The position numbers and the translations under genes are program-made. This document shows, piece after piece, positions 25,116-34,012 of a stretch of 64,000 bases of DNA; position 1 is the stretch's first letter; the number at the start of each line of letters is the position of its first letter. Location: the NCBI RefSeq assembly GCF_024519315.1, contig NZ_JANIIC010000053.1:23146-87145 (forward strand), read 5' to 3'. The DNA comes from Streptomyces malaysiensis subsp. samsunensis (lineage in GTDB: Bacteria > Actinomycetota > Actinomycetes > Streptomycetales > Streptomycetaceae). The notes beneath the pieces were generated by a model. The model searched no databases. It was not told the origin of the DNA and saw nothing but the letters and a program-made list of their open reading frames with translations.

Positions 25116-25370
25116 TCACTCCTCGGTGCGTCTGGACTCATGGGCGATGATGCACGCCTGCCAGTGGGCCAGCGCCTCATCCCGTCCGCCGCCACCCTCC
25201 TCCGCCACCGCCACCAGCGCATGGGCGGCCATCGCGGCGAGCCGCACCGCGACCCGGCACACATCGCGCGTCTCCAGCGGCTCCAGGAGGGCGGCGGCGC
25301 CCTCCCCGTCGTCGGCGAGCGCGGCGGCGACGATGGCCATGGTCGTACGGTCGCATTCGAAGGCATCCAC
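25116..25370 (-). CDS. Small hypothetical protein (about 84 residues)
   Basis: A minus-strand frame with plausible protein character from GTG at 25370: DAFECDRTTMAIVAAALADD, then LEPLETRDVCRVAVRLAAMAAHALVAV and a polar end with HWQACIIAHES. It looks like a compact helical bundle. Upstream of the GTG the frame continues open but reads as non-coding antisense-like sequence. No family recognised; the start is uncertain. Confidence 0.5.
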   Translation of the reverse strand: MDAFECDRTTMAIVAAALADDGEGAAALLEPLETRDVCRVAVRLAAMAAHALVAVAEEGGGGRDEALAHWQACIIAHESRRTEE

Positions 25371-25488
25371 GCCGACCAGACTGCCCCGCCGCGCCCCGCG
25401 TGGAACCCGCTGCGGTCCAAGCGGTCGAACCGGGGCCCCGGCCGGACGGCCGGGCGATCCCCGTCGGCGCGAGCCCAGCGGGCGGGAC

Positions 25489-25719
25489 TCAGCGGCGGGG
25501 ACCGGGGCCGGGCGGGGCGGCCATGGGGTCGTAGCGGAAGACCACGTGTTCCACCCGTCCGATGACCTTGGTGCGGTTCGTCCGCCGGTACAGCTCCGGT
25601 GGCCGGAAGATGTTGTCGTCGAAGATGTCCGCGCCGGGCTCCACATTCCAGCTGGCGGTCGTCCCGTTCCGCGCTCCGCCCTCGAAGTAGATGTGGGTCA
25701 TCGCCATGCGGCTCATCAT
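25489..25719 (-). CDS. Small conserved-looking hypothetical protein (about 70-77 residues)
   Basis: Minus-strand frame whose product contains MTHIYFEGGARNGTTASW, then ADIFDDNIFRPPELYRR and a basic VEHVVFRYDP end. The short IYFEGG start recalls the streptomycete DUF5988 group, but the match is weak. Start codons at 25719, 25716, 25707 or 25701 are possible. It is divergent from the SGNH hydrolase gene, with 54 bases between them. Confidence 0.5.
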   Translation of the reverse strand: MMSRMAMTHIYFEGGARNGTTASWNVEPGADIFDDNIFRPPELYRRTNRTKVIGRVEHVVFRYDPMAAPPGPGPRR

Positions 25720-25773
25720 GCTCGTGCTGGGCGGTCCACGCAGCCCGCACACCGGGATAAGATCGCCCAAGCC

Positions 25774-26544
25774 ATGCAGACGAACATCACCTACAGCAGC
25801 TTTGTCGCGATCGGCGACTCCTTCACCGAGGGCATGTCGGACGAGCTTCCCGACGGCACCTACCGGGGCTGGGCGGATCTCCTCGCCGGCCGGCTCGCGG
25901 CCCGCGACCCCGGCTTCCGCTACGCCAACCTCGCGGTCCGCGGCAAGCTCATCGGACAGATCGTCGAGGAGCAGACGGGCCCGGCGGCGGCCATGGGCGC
26001 CGATCTGGTGACCCTGGTCGGCGGGCTGAACGATGTACTGCGGCCGAAGTGCGATGTGGGCCGGGTGTGCGAACTGCTGGGCGAGGCCGCCGAGCGGCTG
26101 GCGCCCACCTGCAAGCGGCTGGTGCTGATGCGCAGCCCGGGGCGTCGCGGACCGGTGTTCGAGCGATTCCTGCCACGGATAGAGCAGCTGTTCTCGTTCA
26201 TCGACGAGCTGGGCGCGCGGCATGACGCGACCGTCGTGGACGTGTACGCCTCCGAGCCCGTCGGGGACCCCCGTATGTGGGCCGAGGACCGGCTGCATCT
26301 GAACGCCGAGGGACACCGGCGGGTCGCCGAGGCCGTCTGGCAGGCGCTGGGGTACGAGCCGGAGGAGGACTGGAACGCGCCCCTGCCGCCCGCGGTGCCC
26401 GTCGGGTGGCTGTCCCGCCGCACCTCGGATGTGCGGTTCGCCCGCCAGCACCTCGGGCCGTGGATCGGCAGGCGGCTGACCGGCCGCTCCTCGGGCGACG
26501 GCCGCCCGCCCAAGCGCGCCGAGCTGCTGCCGTACGAGGGCTGA
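25774..26544 (+). CDS. SGNH/GDSL-type esterase/lipase
   Basis: 256 residues with no signal peptide, so cytoplasmic. Block I is VAIGDSFTEGM (Ser16 region), block III glycine/asparagine LVGGLNDVLRP, and block V DRLHLNAEGHRRVAEAVW with the catalytic Asp and His. The family hydrolyses esters of small molecules, lipids or acylated sugars. The C-terminal 40 residues are basic and proline-rich. Single gene; the start has a weak ribosome site. Confidence 0.93.
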   Translation: MQTNITYSSFVAIGDSFTEGMSDELPDGTYRGWADLLAGRLAARDPGFRYANLAVRGKLIGQIVEEQTGPAAAMGADLVTLVGGLNDVLRPKCDVGRVCELLGEAAERLAPTCKRLVLMRSPGRRGPVFERFLPRIEQLFSFIDELGARHDATVVDVYASEPVGDPRMWAEDRLHLNAEGHRRVAEAVWQALGYEPEEDWNAPLPPAVPVGWLSRRTSDVRFARQHLGPWIGRRLTGRSSGDGRPPKRAELLPYEG

Positions 26545-26638
26545 TCCGCAAGGCCCCGCGCCCCGGACCTTTCCGCACGGTCCGCCTTGCCGTTCCCCGG
26601 GTCCCTCGGCCACCGGTCTGGCCTGCGCGGACGGCCAG

Positions 26639-26655
26639 TAGACTCTGTGCACGTG
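26639..26655 (+). promoter_or_regulatory. Probable leaderless promoter of purB
   Basis: TAGACT at 26639-26644 fits a Streptomyces minus-10 box and lies 8 bases before the GTG at 26653. No ribosome site is visible between them, consistent with a leaderless mRNA starting at or near the GTG. Confidence 0.4.
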
Positions 26656-28086
26656 ACTGGTAAGCCGCGCATTCCGAACGTCCTGGCCAACCGCTACGCC
26701 TCCACGGAGCTGGCCGTCCTGTGGTCTCCCGAGTACAAGGTGACGCTGGAGCGGCGGCTGTGGCTCGCCGTGCTCCGCGCCCAGAAGGACCTCGGAATCG
26801 AGGTGCCGGACGCCGCCCTCGCCGACTACGAGCGGGTCCTGGAGATCGTCGACCTGGCCTCGATCGCCGAGCGCGAGAAGGTCACCCGGCACGATGTGAA
26901 GGCCCGCATCGAGGAGTTCAACGCCCTCGCCGGCCATGAGCACGTCCACAAGGGCATGACCTCCCGCGATCTCACCGAGAACGTGGAGCAGCTCCAGATC
27001 CGGCTCTCCCTTGAGCTGGTGCGGGACCGTACGGTCGCGGTGCTGGCCCGGCTCGGCAAGCTGGCCGCCGAGCACGCCGAGCTGGTGATGGCCGGTCGCT
27101 CGCACAATGTCGCGGCGCAGGCCACCACGCTCGGCAAGCGGTTCGCCACCGCGGCGGACGAGCTGCTGGTGGCGTACGGACGGCTGGAGAACCTGCTGGG
27201 CCGCTATCCGCTGCGGGGCATCAAGGGCCCCGTCGGCACGGCGCAGGACATGCTGGATCTGCTCGGTGGAGATGCGGAGAAGCTGGCCGAGCTGGAGCGG
27301 CGGATCGCCACCCATCTCGGTTTCGCGCGGGAGTTCACCTCCGTCGGCCAGGTCTATCCGCGCTCGCTCGACTACGACGTGGTCACCACCCTGGTGCAGC
27401 TGGCCGCGGCCCCGTCCTCGCTGGCCAAGACCATCCGGCTGATGGCCGGACACGAGCTGGTGACCGAGGGCTTCAAGCCCGGCCAGGTCGGCTCCTCCGC
27501 GATGCCGCACAAGATGAACACCCGCTCGTGCGAGCGTGTGAACGGCCTCGCGGTGATCCTGCGCGGCTATGCCTCGATGACCGGCGAGCTGGCGGGCGAC
27601 CAGTGGAACGAGGGCGATGTCTCCTGCTCGGTGGTGCGCCGGGTCGCGCTGCCGGACGCGTTCTTCGCCTTCGACGGGCTGTTGGAGACCTTCCTGACCG
27701 TGCTCGACGAGTTCGGCGCGTTCCCCGCCGTCATCGCCCGTGAGCTGGACCGCTATCTGCCCTTCCTCGCCACGACGAAGGTGCTCATGGGCGCAGTGCG
27801 CGCCGGGGTGGGCCGCGAGGTCGCCCATGAGGCGATCAAGGAGAACGCGGTGGCCGCGGCACTGGCCATGCGCGAGCGCGGCGCCGAGCGCAACGAACTG
27901 CTCGACTCGCTCGCCGCCGATGAGCGGATCCCGCTGGACCGGGCCGGTCTTGACGCGCTGATGGGCGACAAGCTCTCCTTCACGGGCGCGGCCGCGGCCC
28001 AGGTGAACGCGGTGGTCTCCCGGATCGAGGAGATCGTCAAAGAGCGTCCCGAGGCCGCCGCCTACACCCCCGGCTCGATCCTCTGA
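26653..28086 (+). CDS. purB: Adenylosuccinate lyase
   Basis: Catalyses two steps of purine synthesis: SAICAR to AICAR and adenylosuccinate to AMP. The protein of about 477 residues carries the fumarase/aspartase-superfamily signature SSAMPHKMNTRSCERV with the catalytic serine loop, TSRDLTENVEQ, and GRSHNVAAQ. It starts VTGKPRIPNVLANRYAS; the GTG at 26653 is preferred, with 26647 possible. The protein is the longer actinobacterial type. mug follows 8 bases later. Confidence 0.96.
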   Translation: MTGKPRIPNVLANRYASTELAVLWSPEYKVTLERRLWLAVLRAQKDLGIEVPDAALADYERVLEIVDLASIAEREKVTRHDVKARIEEFNALAGHEHVHKGMTSRDLTENVEQLQIRLSLELVRDRTVAVLARLGKLAAEHAELVMAGRSHNVAAQATTLGKRFATAADELLVAYGRLENLLGRYPLRGIKGPVGTAQDMLDLLGGDAEKLAELERRIATHLGFAREFTSVGQVYPRSLDYDVVTTLVQLAAAPSSLAKTIRLMAGHELVTEGFKPGQVGSSAMPHKMNTRSCERVNGLAVILRGYASMTGELAGDQWNEGDVSCSVVRRVALPDAFFAFDGLLETFLTVLDEFGAFPAVIARELDRYLPFLATTKVLMGAVRAGVGREVAHEAIKENAVAAALAMRERGAERNELLDSLAADERIPLDRAGLDALMGDKLSFTGAAAAQVNAVVSRIEEIVKERPEAAAYTPGSIL

Positions 28087-28094
28087 CGCCGGCG

Positions 28095-28637
28095 ATGACC
28101 CCCGCCGAACTCGAGGCCGCCCGCGACCGCCTCGTCCCCGATGTGGTCGCGGACGGTCTGCGGGTCCTCTTCTGCGGTATCAACCCCGGCCTGATGACCG
28201 CCGCCACCGGCCACCACTTCGCCCGCCCCGGCAACCGCTTCTGGCCCACCCTCCACGCCTCGGGCTTCACCCCGCGGCAGCTGCACCCGTCCGAACAGTC
28301 GGAGCTGGTGCGCTACGGGCTGGGCATCACCAACGTGGTGGCACGCGCCAGCGCCCGCGCCGATGAGCTGAGCGACGAGGAGTACCGGGAGGGCGGCCGG
28401 ATCCTGGAGGAGAAGGTGCTCCGGCTGCGGCCGCGCTGGCTGGCGGTGGCGGGGGTCACCGCCTACCGGGTCGCGTTCGGCGACAAGAAGGCGAAGATCG
28501 GGCCGCAGACGAGGACCATAGGCGACACCCGAATCTGGGCCCTGCCCAATCCGAGCGGCCTCAACGCGCACTGGACACTGACGACGATGGCGCAGGAGTA
28601 CGCCCGCCTGCGCACCGCCGCCGAGGCGGACGGCTAG
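28095..28637 (+). CDS. mug: G/U mismatch-specific uracil-DNA glycosylase (Mug/TDG)
   Basis: Removes uracil or ethenocytosine from mispairs with guanine. 180 residues with the Mug catalytic motif FCGINPG (Asn about residue 29), the intercalation region HHFARPGNRFWPTLHASG and the wedge motif NPSGLNAHW. It lies 8 bases after purB and is likely cotranscribed. Confidence 0.93.
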   Translation: MTPAELEAARDRLVPDVVADGLRVLFCGINPGLMTAATGHHFARPGNRFWPTLHASGFTPRQLHPSEQSELVRYGLGITNVVARASARADELSDEEYREGGRILEEKVLRLRPRWLAVAGVTAYRVAFGDKKAKIGPQTRTIGDTRIWALPNPSGLNAHWTLTTMAQEYARLRTAAEADG

Positions 28638-28639
28638 CC

Positions 28640-28665
28640 GCACGCCGGGGACTCATCCGGCGTGC
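28640..28665. terminator. Hairpin after mug
   Basis: GCACGCCGG, eight-base loop, CCGGCGTGC: a perfect 9-bp stem starting 3 bases after the mug stop, between convergent genes. Confidence 0.7.
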
Positions 28666-28690
28666 GCAGCCGCTCGCGGCGGCAGGGGGT

Positions 28691-29224
28691 TTACCCGATC
28701 CAGCCGGTGGCGGCCACCACCTCATGCGCGATATCCACGACAGCCCGCCCGTCCGTAGCGACCCTCAACGCGTCCGCAGGGGTCCGCTGATCCAGCAACC
28801 GCGCCTTGCGCGTGCTGCTCTCCCACTCCTTCTCCAGCTCCGAGCCGAGTTCCCGGCGCTCCAGCCGTGCACGGGTAGTGGCGTCGGTGGCCGTGAGCAG
28901 AACCCTCACGATCCGCACCCGGCCGCCCATGGCCCGCTCGAACATCCCGGTCGCCTCGGGCACCACGCTCAGCGTGTTCGTGTAGATCAAACGCCGGTAA
29001 CCGCGCCGGGCGTAGTTCGCCCACACCGCGGTCACATTGCTCTCAGTGATCTCCGCACGGTGCGGATCTCCCTCCGGAGCCGGATGCACCTGCCCCATGA
29101 AGTCACCGTCGATGACCGCGTGAGGAACCGCCGCGCCCCGCAGCAACGCCGAAACCTCCCACCCCACACTGGTCTTGCCGACCCCGGCCCGTCCTCCGAT
29201 GAGCAGCACCTCGGCATCGTCCAT
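28691..29224 (-). CDS. P-loop NTPase, nucleoside-kinase-like
   Basis: 177 residues from MDDAEVLLIGG. Walker A is GGRAGVGKTS (residues 9-18), followed by an AAA_33/CPT-like layout: HAVIDGDFMGQVHP (a possible substrate or Walker B-like acidic site), YTNTLSV, and RARLERRELGSELEKEW as a lid-like arginine-rich part. It probably phosphorylates a small molecule, possibly an antibiotic or nucleoside. An ATG 21 bases upstream (29245) is also possible. Single gene. Confidence 0.8.
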   Translation of the reverse strand: MDDAEVLLIGGRAGVGKTSVGWEVSALLRGAAVPHAVIDGDFMGQVHPAPEGDPHRAEITESNVTAVWANYARRGYRRLIYTNTLSVVPEATGMFERAMGGRVRIVRVLLTATDATTRARLERRELGSELEKEWESSTRKARLLDQRTPADALRVATDGRAVVDIAHEVVAATGWIG

Positions 29225-29339
29225 GGCAGCAGCCTGGCAGCTCATCTCCGTCTCGTGCGATCGAATATCGATCAGCCAAGATCGCGCTCTACGGCTGGAG
29301 TACTAGGCAGGCACGCCGGGAGTGATGGGAGGAGGGGCG

Positions 29340-29780
29340 TCATATCGCGCCCAACTCCCCTATCGCCACCAGCAGCTGGAACGGCAGCTCGCGGTCGCCC
29401 TGGCCCACGCCCAGACCGACCCAGCGGCCGTCGAGGCGCCAGACGCGCAGCTCGGGCACGTAACCGCACAGGGTGTCCAGCGGGGGCGGGACCGGCTCGC
29501 CCATCGCCGAGCGCTCCAGGGAGTTGGTGAGATCGAGGACGTCGGGGGCGCCCCACCGTAAGGTCAGCACCTGGACCAGGGCGCCCAGCTCGGCCTCGAA
29601 CTCCTCCAGCACCTCCTCGACCCGGCTCAGATCGGCGTCCCAGAAGTCCTCGCTGACGCGGAGGTCGGCGACATGGAAGCCGGGGCCGCTCGCCACCCAT
29701 CCGTCGGCGGTCCGCTGTGCGGGGAAGTCCCGCGCGCGCAGCTGATCGATCGTGGCCACATGGTCCGCCGTACTGGTCAT
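29340..29780 (-). CDS. Hypothetical protein (146 residues)
   Basis: From MTSTADHVATIDQLRARDFP the protein reads as a compact alpha/beta cytoplasmic domain, with VADLRVSEDFWDADLSRVEEVL, VLTLRWGAPDVLDL and VWRLDGRWVGLGVGQGDRELPF. Such sequences are common as conserved hypotheticals in Streptomyces. No catalytic motif is visible. The start at 29780 is chosen because upstream codons are low-complexity. Confidence 0.75.
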   Translation of the reverse strand: MTSTADHVATIDQLRARDFPAQRTADGWVASGPGFHVADLRVSEDFWDADLSRVEEVLEEFEAELGALVQVLTLRWGAPDVLDLTNSLERSAMGEPVPPPLDTLCGYVPELRVWRLDGRWVGLGVGQGDRELPFQLLVAIGELGAI

Positions 29781-29929
29781 GGGGTCAGTAAACCGCGTAG
29801 GTCGGACATCTGGCCGCCCGTCAGATGATGTTGGTGGCAGTCGGCCGGACCGGGGTGGGAGGAGGCACTCGCCGCCTCCGCTTCCAGCGGATACGATCCG
29901 GCAGATACGCACCTGGAGGGAGACCGACG

Positions 29930-31150
29930 TTGGGGCGGCTCACCGGCGGGGATCCGTCTCTGCTGCGACGGATCAACTCCGCCGTGGTCCTGCACGCGCT
30001 GCGCGCGGCGGGCGCGTCCGGCACGGCCACCGGGGGTGGCCCGGACGACGGGGGCGGCTGCGCCGGGAGCGCGAGCCTCACCGATCTCACCCGGGTGACC
30101 GGGCTGTCCCGGCCCACCGTCGAGGGCGTGATCGACGGGCTGGCCGACAGCGGTCTGGTGGTCGAGGTGCCCGCCGAGGAGGGCGGTGTGCGCCGCCAGG
30201 GCCGCCCCGCGCGCCGCTTCCGGTTCCGGGCCGAGGCCGGGCATCTGCTGGGCATCGAGATAGGGGCGCACCGGGTCGCCGCGATCCTGTCGGACCTCGA
30301 TGGAAACGTGCTCGGCTCGATCGTGCGCGAGGTGTCGGAGAAGGCGTCCGCGGACGAGCGGCTGGAGCGGCTGCGCAGCAGCGTCGCGGATCTGCTGCGG
30401 CGCGCGGGGGTGGCCCGGTTCTCGCTGCGTGCGGTCGGGGTGGGCAGCCCCGGGGTCGTCGAGGCGGACGGCACCGTGCATCTGTGCACCGCGCTCCCCG
30501 GCTGGACCGGGCTGCCCCTGGGCGAGCGACTGCGGCGGTCCTTCCGCTGTCCGGTGCTGGTGGAGAACGACGCGAACACGGCCGCGGTGGCCGAGCACTG
30601 GAAGGGCGCGGCGGCCGGTTCGGACGATGTGGTCTTCGTCCTGGCCGGGTTGAGCCCGGGGGCGGGGTCGTTGATCGGCGGGCGGCTGCACCGGGGCTTC
30701 GGCGGCGCCGCCGGGGAGATCGGGGCGCTGCATCTGCTGGGGCAGGAGGCCGCCCCGGAGGAAGTGCTCTCCACGACCGGGGAGCCGCTGAACCCGCTGG
30801 ACGAGGCGCAGGTGGCGCATGTCTTCTCGCTGGCCCGCGACGGCGACGCACGGGCGCGGGCGGCCGTGGACCGCTTCGTCCGCAGGCTGGTGCACGACAC
30901 GGCGGCCCTGGTGCTGGCGCTGGACCCCGAGGTCGTCGTGGTCGGCGGCTGGGCCGCCGGGCTTGACGGGGTGCTGGCCCCGCTGCGCGATGAGCTGGCG
31001 CGCTACTGTCTGCGGCCCCCGCAGGTCACGCTCTCGCTGCTCGGCGAGGCGGCGGTGACCACGGGGGCGCTGCGGCTGGCCCTCGACCATGTGGAACAGG
31101 AGCTGTTCGCGGTCGACAGCACGGTGACGACCCGCCGCGCGAGCCACTGA
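29930..31150 (+). CDS. ROK-family transcriptional regulator (degenerate sugar-binding domain)
   Basis: The N-terminal helix-turn-helix is about residues 8-90 (LLRRINSAVVLHALRAAGA, DLTRVTGLSRPTVEGVIDGL), interrupted by a 25-residue Gly-rich insert. The ROK domain follows (LLGIEIGAHRVAAILSDLDG, VLVENDANTAAVAEHW, HRGFGGAAGEIGAL). The zinc-binding cysteine cluster and the kinase aspartate motif of active ROK sugar kinases are missing, so this is likely a non-catalytic regulator. The TTG start is chosen because GGAGGG precedes it by 9 bases. It is convergent with the GntR gene. ROK regulators usually control carbohydrate use. Confidence 0.88.
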   Translation: MGRLTGGDPSLLRRINSAVVLHALRAAGASGTATGGGPDDGGGCAGSASLTDLTRVTGLSRPTVEGVIDGLADSGLVVEVPAEEGGVRRQGRPARRFRFRAEAGHLLGIEIGAHRVAAILSDLDGNVLGSIVREVSEKASADERLERLRSSVADLLRRAGVARFSLRAVGVGSPGVVEADGTVHLCTALPGWTGLPLGERLRRSFRCPVLVENDANTAAVAEHWKGAAAGSDDVVFVLAGLSPGAGSLIGGRLHRGFGGAAGEIGALHLLGQEAAPEEVLSTTGEPLNPLDEAQVAHVFSLARDGDARARAAVDRFVRRLVHDTAALVLALDPEVVVVGGWAAGLDGVLAPLRDELARYCLRPPQVTLSLLGEAAVTTGALRLALDHVEQELFAVDSTVTTRRASH

Positions 31151-31212
31151 CGCGGGACGCGGGGCGGGCATGTGGAGATCGTACGAAGGCGACGGCGCGG
31201 GGCGGGCCCGGA

Positions 31213-31959
31213 TCAGCCCGCCAGGAGCTCCTCGCCCGCCGCGTCGCCGAAGGTGAGCCGGCAGGTGTCGGCCCGGTAGGTGGCCACGGCGACGGCCGCG
31301 GGGCGGCCCTGGGCCAGATAGCGGGTGGTCACGACGAGGACGGGGGCGCCGGGCAGCCGGTCGAGCTCCTTGGCGTCGTCCGCGCGGGCCGAGCCGAGCT
31401 CCACGGTCTGCTCACGGCCCTCCAGCTCCAGCCGGCGCAGCTCGCGCAGCACGGCGCGGGCGCGGGCCAGCCCGCTGGGGGTGTCGATGGCGGCGAGGCC
31501 GGGGACGGAGTCACCCGGGACATACAGCAGCTCGGCGGCGAGCGGCTGGCCGTGGGTCATCCGGGTGCGGCGCACCCGGTGGACGGGGGTGTCGGGGGTG
31601 AGCTCCAGCAGCCGGGCGACCTCGGCGGGCGGCACGGCCTCGACGCTCTCCACGGTCTGCCAGGCGTCCTCACCCGAGGCGTCGGTCCAGCCATGGGCGT
31701 AGTCCCCGACGGCCACGCCGACGCGGGGCGGGGCGACGGTGGTGCCGACGCCGCGACGGCGCTGGAGCCGGCCCTCCAGCTCGAGCTGCTCCAGGGCCTG
31801 TCGGAGGGTGGCGCGGGCGACACCGAAGCGGGCCGCGAGCTCGCGCTCGTTGGGCAGGATCTCCCCGACCGCGAACTCCGAGTCGAGAGCGTCACTGAGC
31901 ACGGTCTTCAGATGCCAGTACTTGGGCTCAGGCACCGATTCCAGCCGCGTGGTCCCCAC
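31213..31959 (-). CDS. GntR/HutC-family regulator, DasR-like
   Basis: 248 residues: winged-helix domain (residues about 12-80; LPNERELAARFGVARATLRQALEQLELEGRLQRRRGVGT) quoted here as the recognisable GntR pattern in parts, then a UTRA effector-binding domain (VHRVRRTRMTHGQPLAAE; APVLVVTTRYLAQGR). UTRA domains bind small ligands such as phosphorylated amino sugars. The GTG start follows AAGGGGGA. A palindrome close to the DasR dre sequence lies upstream between this gene and the divergent SDR gene. Probably an autoregulated local repressor. Confidence 0.92.
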   Translation of the reverse strand: MGTTRLESVPEPKYWHLKTVLSDALDSEFAVGEILPNERELAARFGVARATLRQALEQLELEGRLQRRRGVGTTVAPPRVGVAVGDYAHGWTDASGEDAWQTVESVEAVPPAEVARLLELTPDTPVHRVRRTRMTHGQPLAAELLYVPGDSVPGLAAIDTPSGLARARAVLRELRRLELEGREQTVELGSARADDAKELDRLPGAPVLVVTTRYLAQGRPAAVAVATYRADTCRLTFGDAAGEELLAG

Positions 31960-32071
31960 TCTGTCCCCCTTGTTTTCGATGGCCGACAGTCCTGCGCGCC
32001 TTCACAGTTATGCGCGCTTCTTTATTAAAGGTTGTTGCAGTATCAATGCGACCATAAGGCGGTGTGCGGAC

Positions 32072-32085
32072 TTGGTCAAGACCAA
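32072..32085. promoter_or_regulatory. dre-like palindrome between GntR and SDR genes
   Basis: TTGGTC-AA-GACCAA is a perfect 6-2-6 inverted repeat. The DasR responsive element consensus ACTGGTCTAGACCACT has the same TGGTC/GACCA arms and 2-base centre. It lies 45 bases before the SDR start and 113 before the GntR start. It could bind the adjacent GntR protein or DasR itself. Confidence 0.65.
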
Positions 32086-32129
32086 TCCCTGACCGGTTAT
32101 CGTCGGTGACCGTCGGAGCGAGTTGCGTT

Positions 32130-32906
32130 ATGGGGCGGGAGCTGAGCACGCGGATGGGCGAGGACCAGGTCACGGTGGTCACGGGGGGCAGCCGCGGCAT
32201 CGGCGCGGCGGTGGCGGTGCGGCTGGCCCGCGCCGGGCACAGCGTCGCCATCGGCTACGAGCGCGCACAGGACGCGGCCGAGCGGTGGGCGGCGGCGGTG
32301 CGCGCGGAGGGGGTGCGGTCGATCGTCGTCCAGGCCGACACCAGCGACGCGGAGCAGGTCGAGGCGATGTTCGACCGGGTGCGGGAGGAACTTGGCCCGA
32401 TCACCGGGCTGGTCAACAACGCCGGGATCACCGGGCCCTTGGGCCGCTTCACCGAGACCTCGCCCGAGGTGATGCGGCGCGTCGTGGACGTCAATGTGAC
32501 CGGGGCCCTGCTGTGTGCCCGGCGCGCGGCGCGCGAGATGTCCACGCGCCACGGCGGACAGGGCGGCGCCATCGTCAACATCTCGTCGGGCGCGGCGACG
32601 ACCGGCAGCCCCGGGGAGTATGTGCACTACGCGGCCAGCAAGGCGGCGGTCGACGCGATGACCGTCGGGCTGTCGAAGGAGCTGGCGGCCGAGGGGATCC
32701 GGGTCAACTCCGTCCAGCCCGGGATGACGCTGACCGACATCCACGCGCGGATGGGCGATCCCGAGCGGCCGTGGCGGGTCCAGGGGCGGGTGCCGATGGG
32801 GCGGCCGGGCGAGCCGGAGGAGATCGCGGGTGCGGTGGCGTGGCTGCTGTCGCCGGAGGCGTCGTACACGACGGGGGCGGTGCTGCGGGTCGCGGGCGGG
32901 CTGTAA
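32130..32906 (+). CDS. Short-chain dehydrogenase/reductase (SDR)
   Basis: Classical NAD(P)-dependent SDR of about 258 residues. The cofactor motif is TGGSRGIG, the NNAG motif VNNAGITG, and the catalytic Ser and Tyr-x-x-x-Lys lie in ISSGAAT and VHYAASKAAVD. The second residue after the cofactor glycines and the YERAQD segment suggest NADP(H). The start at 32130 is uncertain; ATG 32154 would shorten it by 8 residues and still keep the fold. It is divergent from the GntR gene across a dre-like operator, so probably induced by that regulator's ligand. Confidence 0.92.
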   Translation: MGRELSTRMGEDQVTVVTGGSRGIGAAVAVRLARAGHSVAIGYERAQDAAERWAAAVRAEGVRSIVVQADTSDAEQVEAMFDRVREELGPITGLVNNAGITGPLGRFTETSPEVMRRVVDVNVTGALLCARRAAREMSTRHGGQGGAIVNISSGAATTGSPGEYVHYAASKAAVDAMTVGLSKELAAEGIRVNSVQPGMTLTDIHARMGDPERPWRVQGRVPMGRPGEPEEIAGAVAWLLSPEASYTTGAVLRVAGGL

Positions 32907-33101
32907 CGGGACGCGGGGTGGCTCAGCGGGACGCGGGCGGGGTCCAGCGGGTCGCGGGCGGGCCGTAGCGGCGTCTCACACGGTACGGACAGCGGGGCCG
33001 TGCCGCTGCCGGCCACCGGACTACCTTCCGGTAACTCTTGCTGACATGCTGTCTCATACGCTGCGTGCGCCTGCCGGAACGCCGATCGCGAGGAGCCACC
33101 C

Positions 33102-33932
33102 ATGCCCGCGTCCCTCTCCTTTTCCGTCGCCTCCCCGGGCGGCCCCCGCGCCGCCCGGGTCGTCCACGAACGGCGTGGCGCGGGGCGGCCGTTGGTGCTG
33201 CTGCACGGAATCGGCCACCACTGGCAGGCGTGGGAGCCGGTGCTGGACATCCTCGCGGCCGACCGCGATGTGATCGCCGTGGATCTGCCCGGCTTCGGGG
33301 CCTCGGACGCGCTGCCGGACGGCATCCCGTACGACCTCGAAGGCGTCATACCCGTGCTCGGCGCGCTCTTCGAGGCCCTCGGCGTCACACGCCCCGATGT
33401 GGCCGGGAACTCGCTCGGCGGACTGCTCGCCCTGGAGCTGGGCCGGGTCGGCCTCGTACGGTCCGTCACCGCGCTGTCCCCGGCCCGGTTCTGGACCGAG
33501 GCCGAGCGCCGCTACGCCTTCGGGGTGCTGTCCATGATGCGGGCCGGCGCGCGGGCGCTGCCCCCGCCGGCGGTGGCGTGGCTGGCCCGCCGCGCGGCCG
33601 GCCGGGCCGCGCTGACCGGCGCCATCTACGCCCGGCCCGCGCGGCGTTCGCCGGACGCGGTCGTGGCCGAGACCCGGGCGCTGCGCGAGGCGGTCGGCTT
33701 CGACGCCACGCTGGCCGCCGGGAGCTCCGGGCTGTTCACCCATGACCTCCCCGATGTCCCGGTCACCATCGCCTGGGGCACCCGCGACCGGCTGATGCCG
33801 CGCCGCCAGGGCGTCCGCGCCAAGCGGGTGATCCCCGGCGCCCGGCTGGTCCGCCTCCCCGGCTGTGGCCACGTGCCCATGAACGACGACCCCGCGCTGG
33901 TCGCCCGCGTCATCCTGGACGGCAGCCGCTGA
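33102..33932 (+). CDS. Alpha/beta hydrolase
   Basis: 276 residues, cytoplasmic. Oxyanion motif LLHGIGHHWQAW, nucleophile elbow VAGNSLGGLLA (Ser about 106), acid in WGTRDRLMP and catalytic histidine in PGCGHVPMNDD. The lid between residues about 130 and 195 is proline/alanine-rich. It resembles epoxide-hydrolase or lipase-like MhpC proteins; the substrate is unknown. The ATG follows AGGAG. Confidence 0.92.
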   Translation: MPASLSFSVASPGGPRAARVVHERRGAGRPLVLLHGIGHHWQAWEPVLDILAADRDVIAVDLPGFGASDALPDGIPYDLEGVIPVLGALFEALGVTRPDVAGNSLGGLLALELGRVGLVRSVTALSPARFWTEAERRYAFGVLSMMRAGARALPPPAVAWLARRAAGRAALTGAIYARPARRSPDAVVAETRALREAVGFDATLAAGSSGLFTHDLPDVPVTIAWGTRDRLMPRRQGVRAKRVIPGARLVRLPGCGHVPMNDDPALVARVILDGSR

Positions 33933-34012
33933 CCGCCCCGCCGGCTCGGCATCCCCGCCCCCGCCCCCGCACCGCGCACGGTCGTGGTGTTTCTCGGCAC
34001 GGACGCCCGGTT

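Noticed and set aside
25489..27828. 779-codon minus-strand frame opposite purB and the SGNH hydrolase
   Set aside because: Shadow except for its last 70 or so codons, which are listed separately as a small gene.
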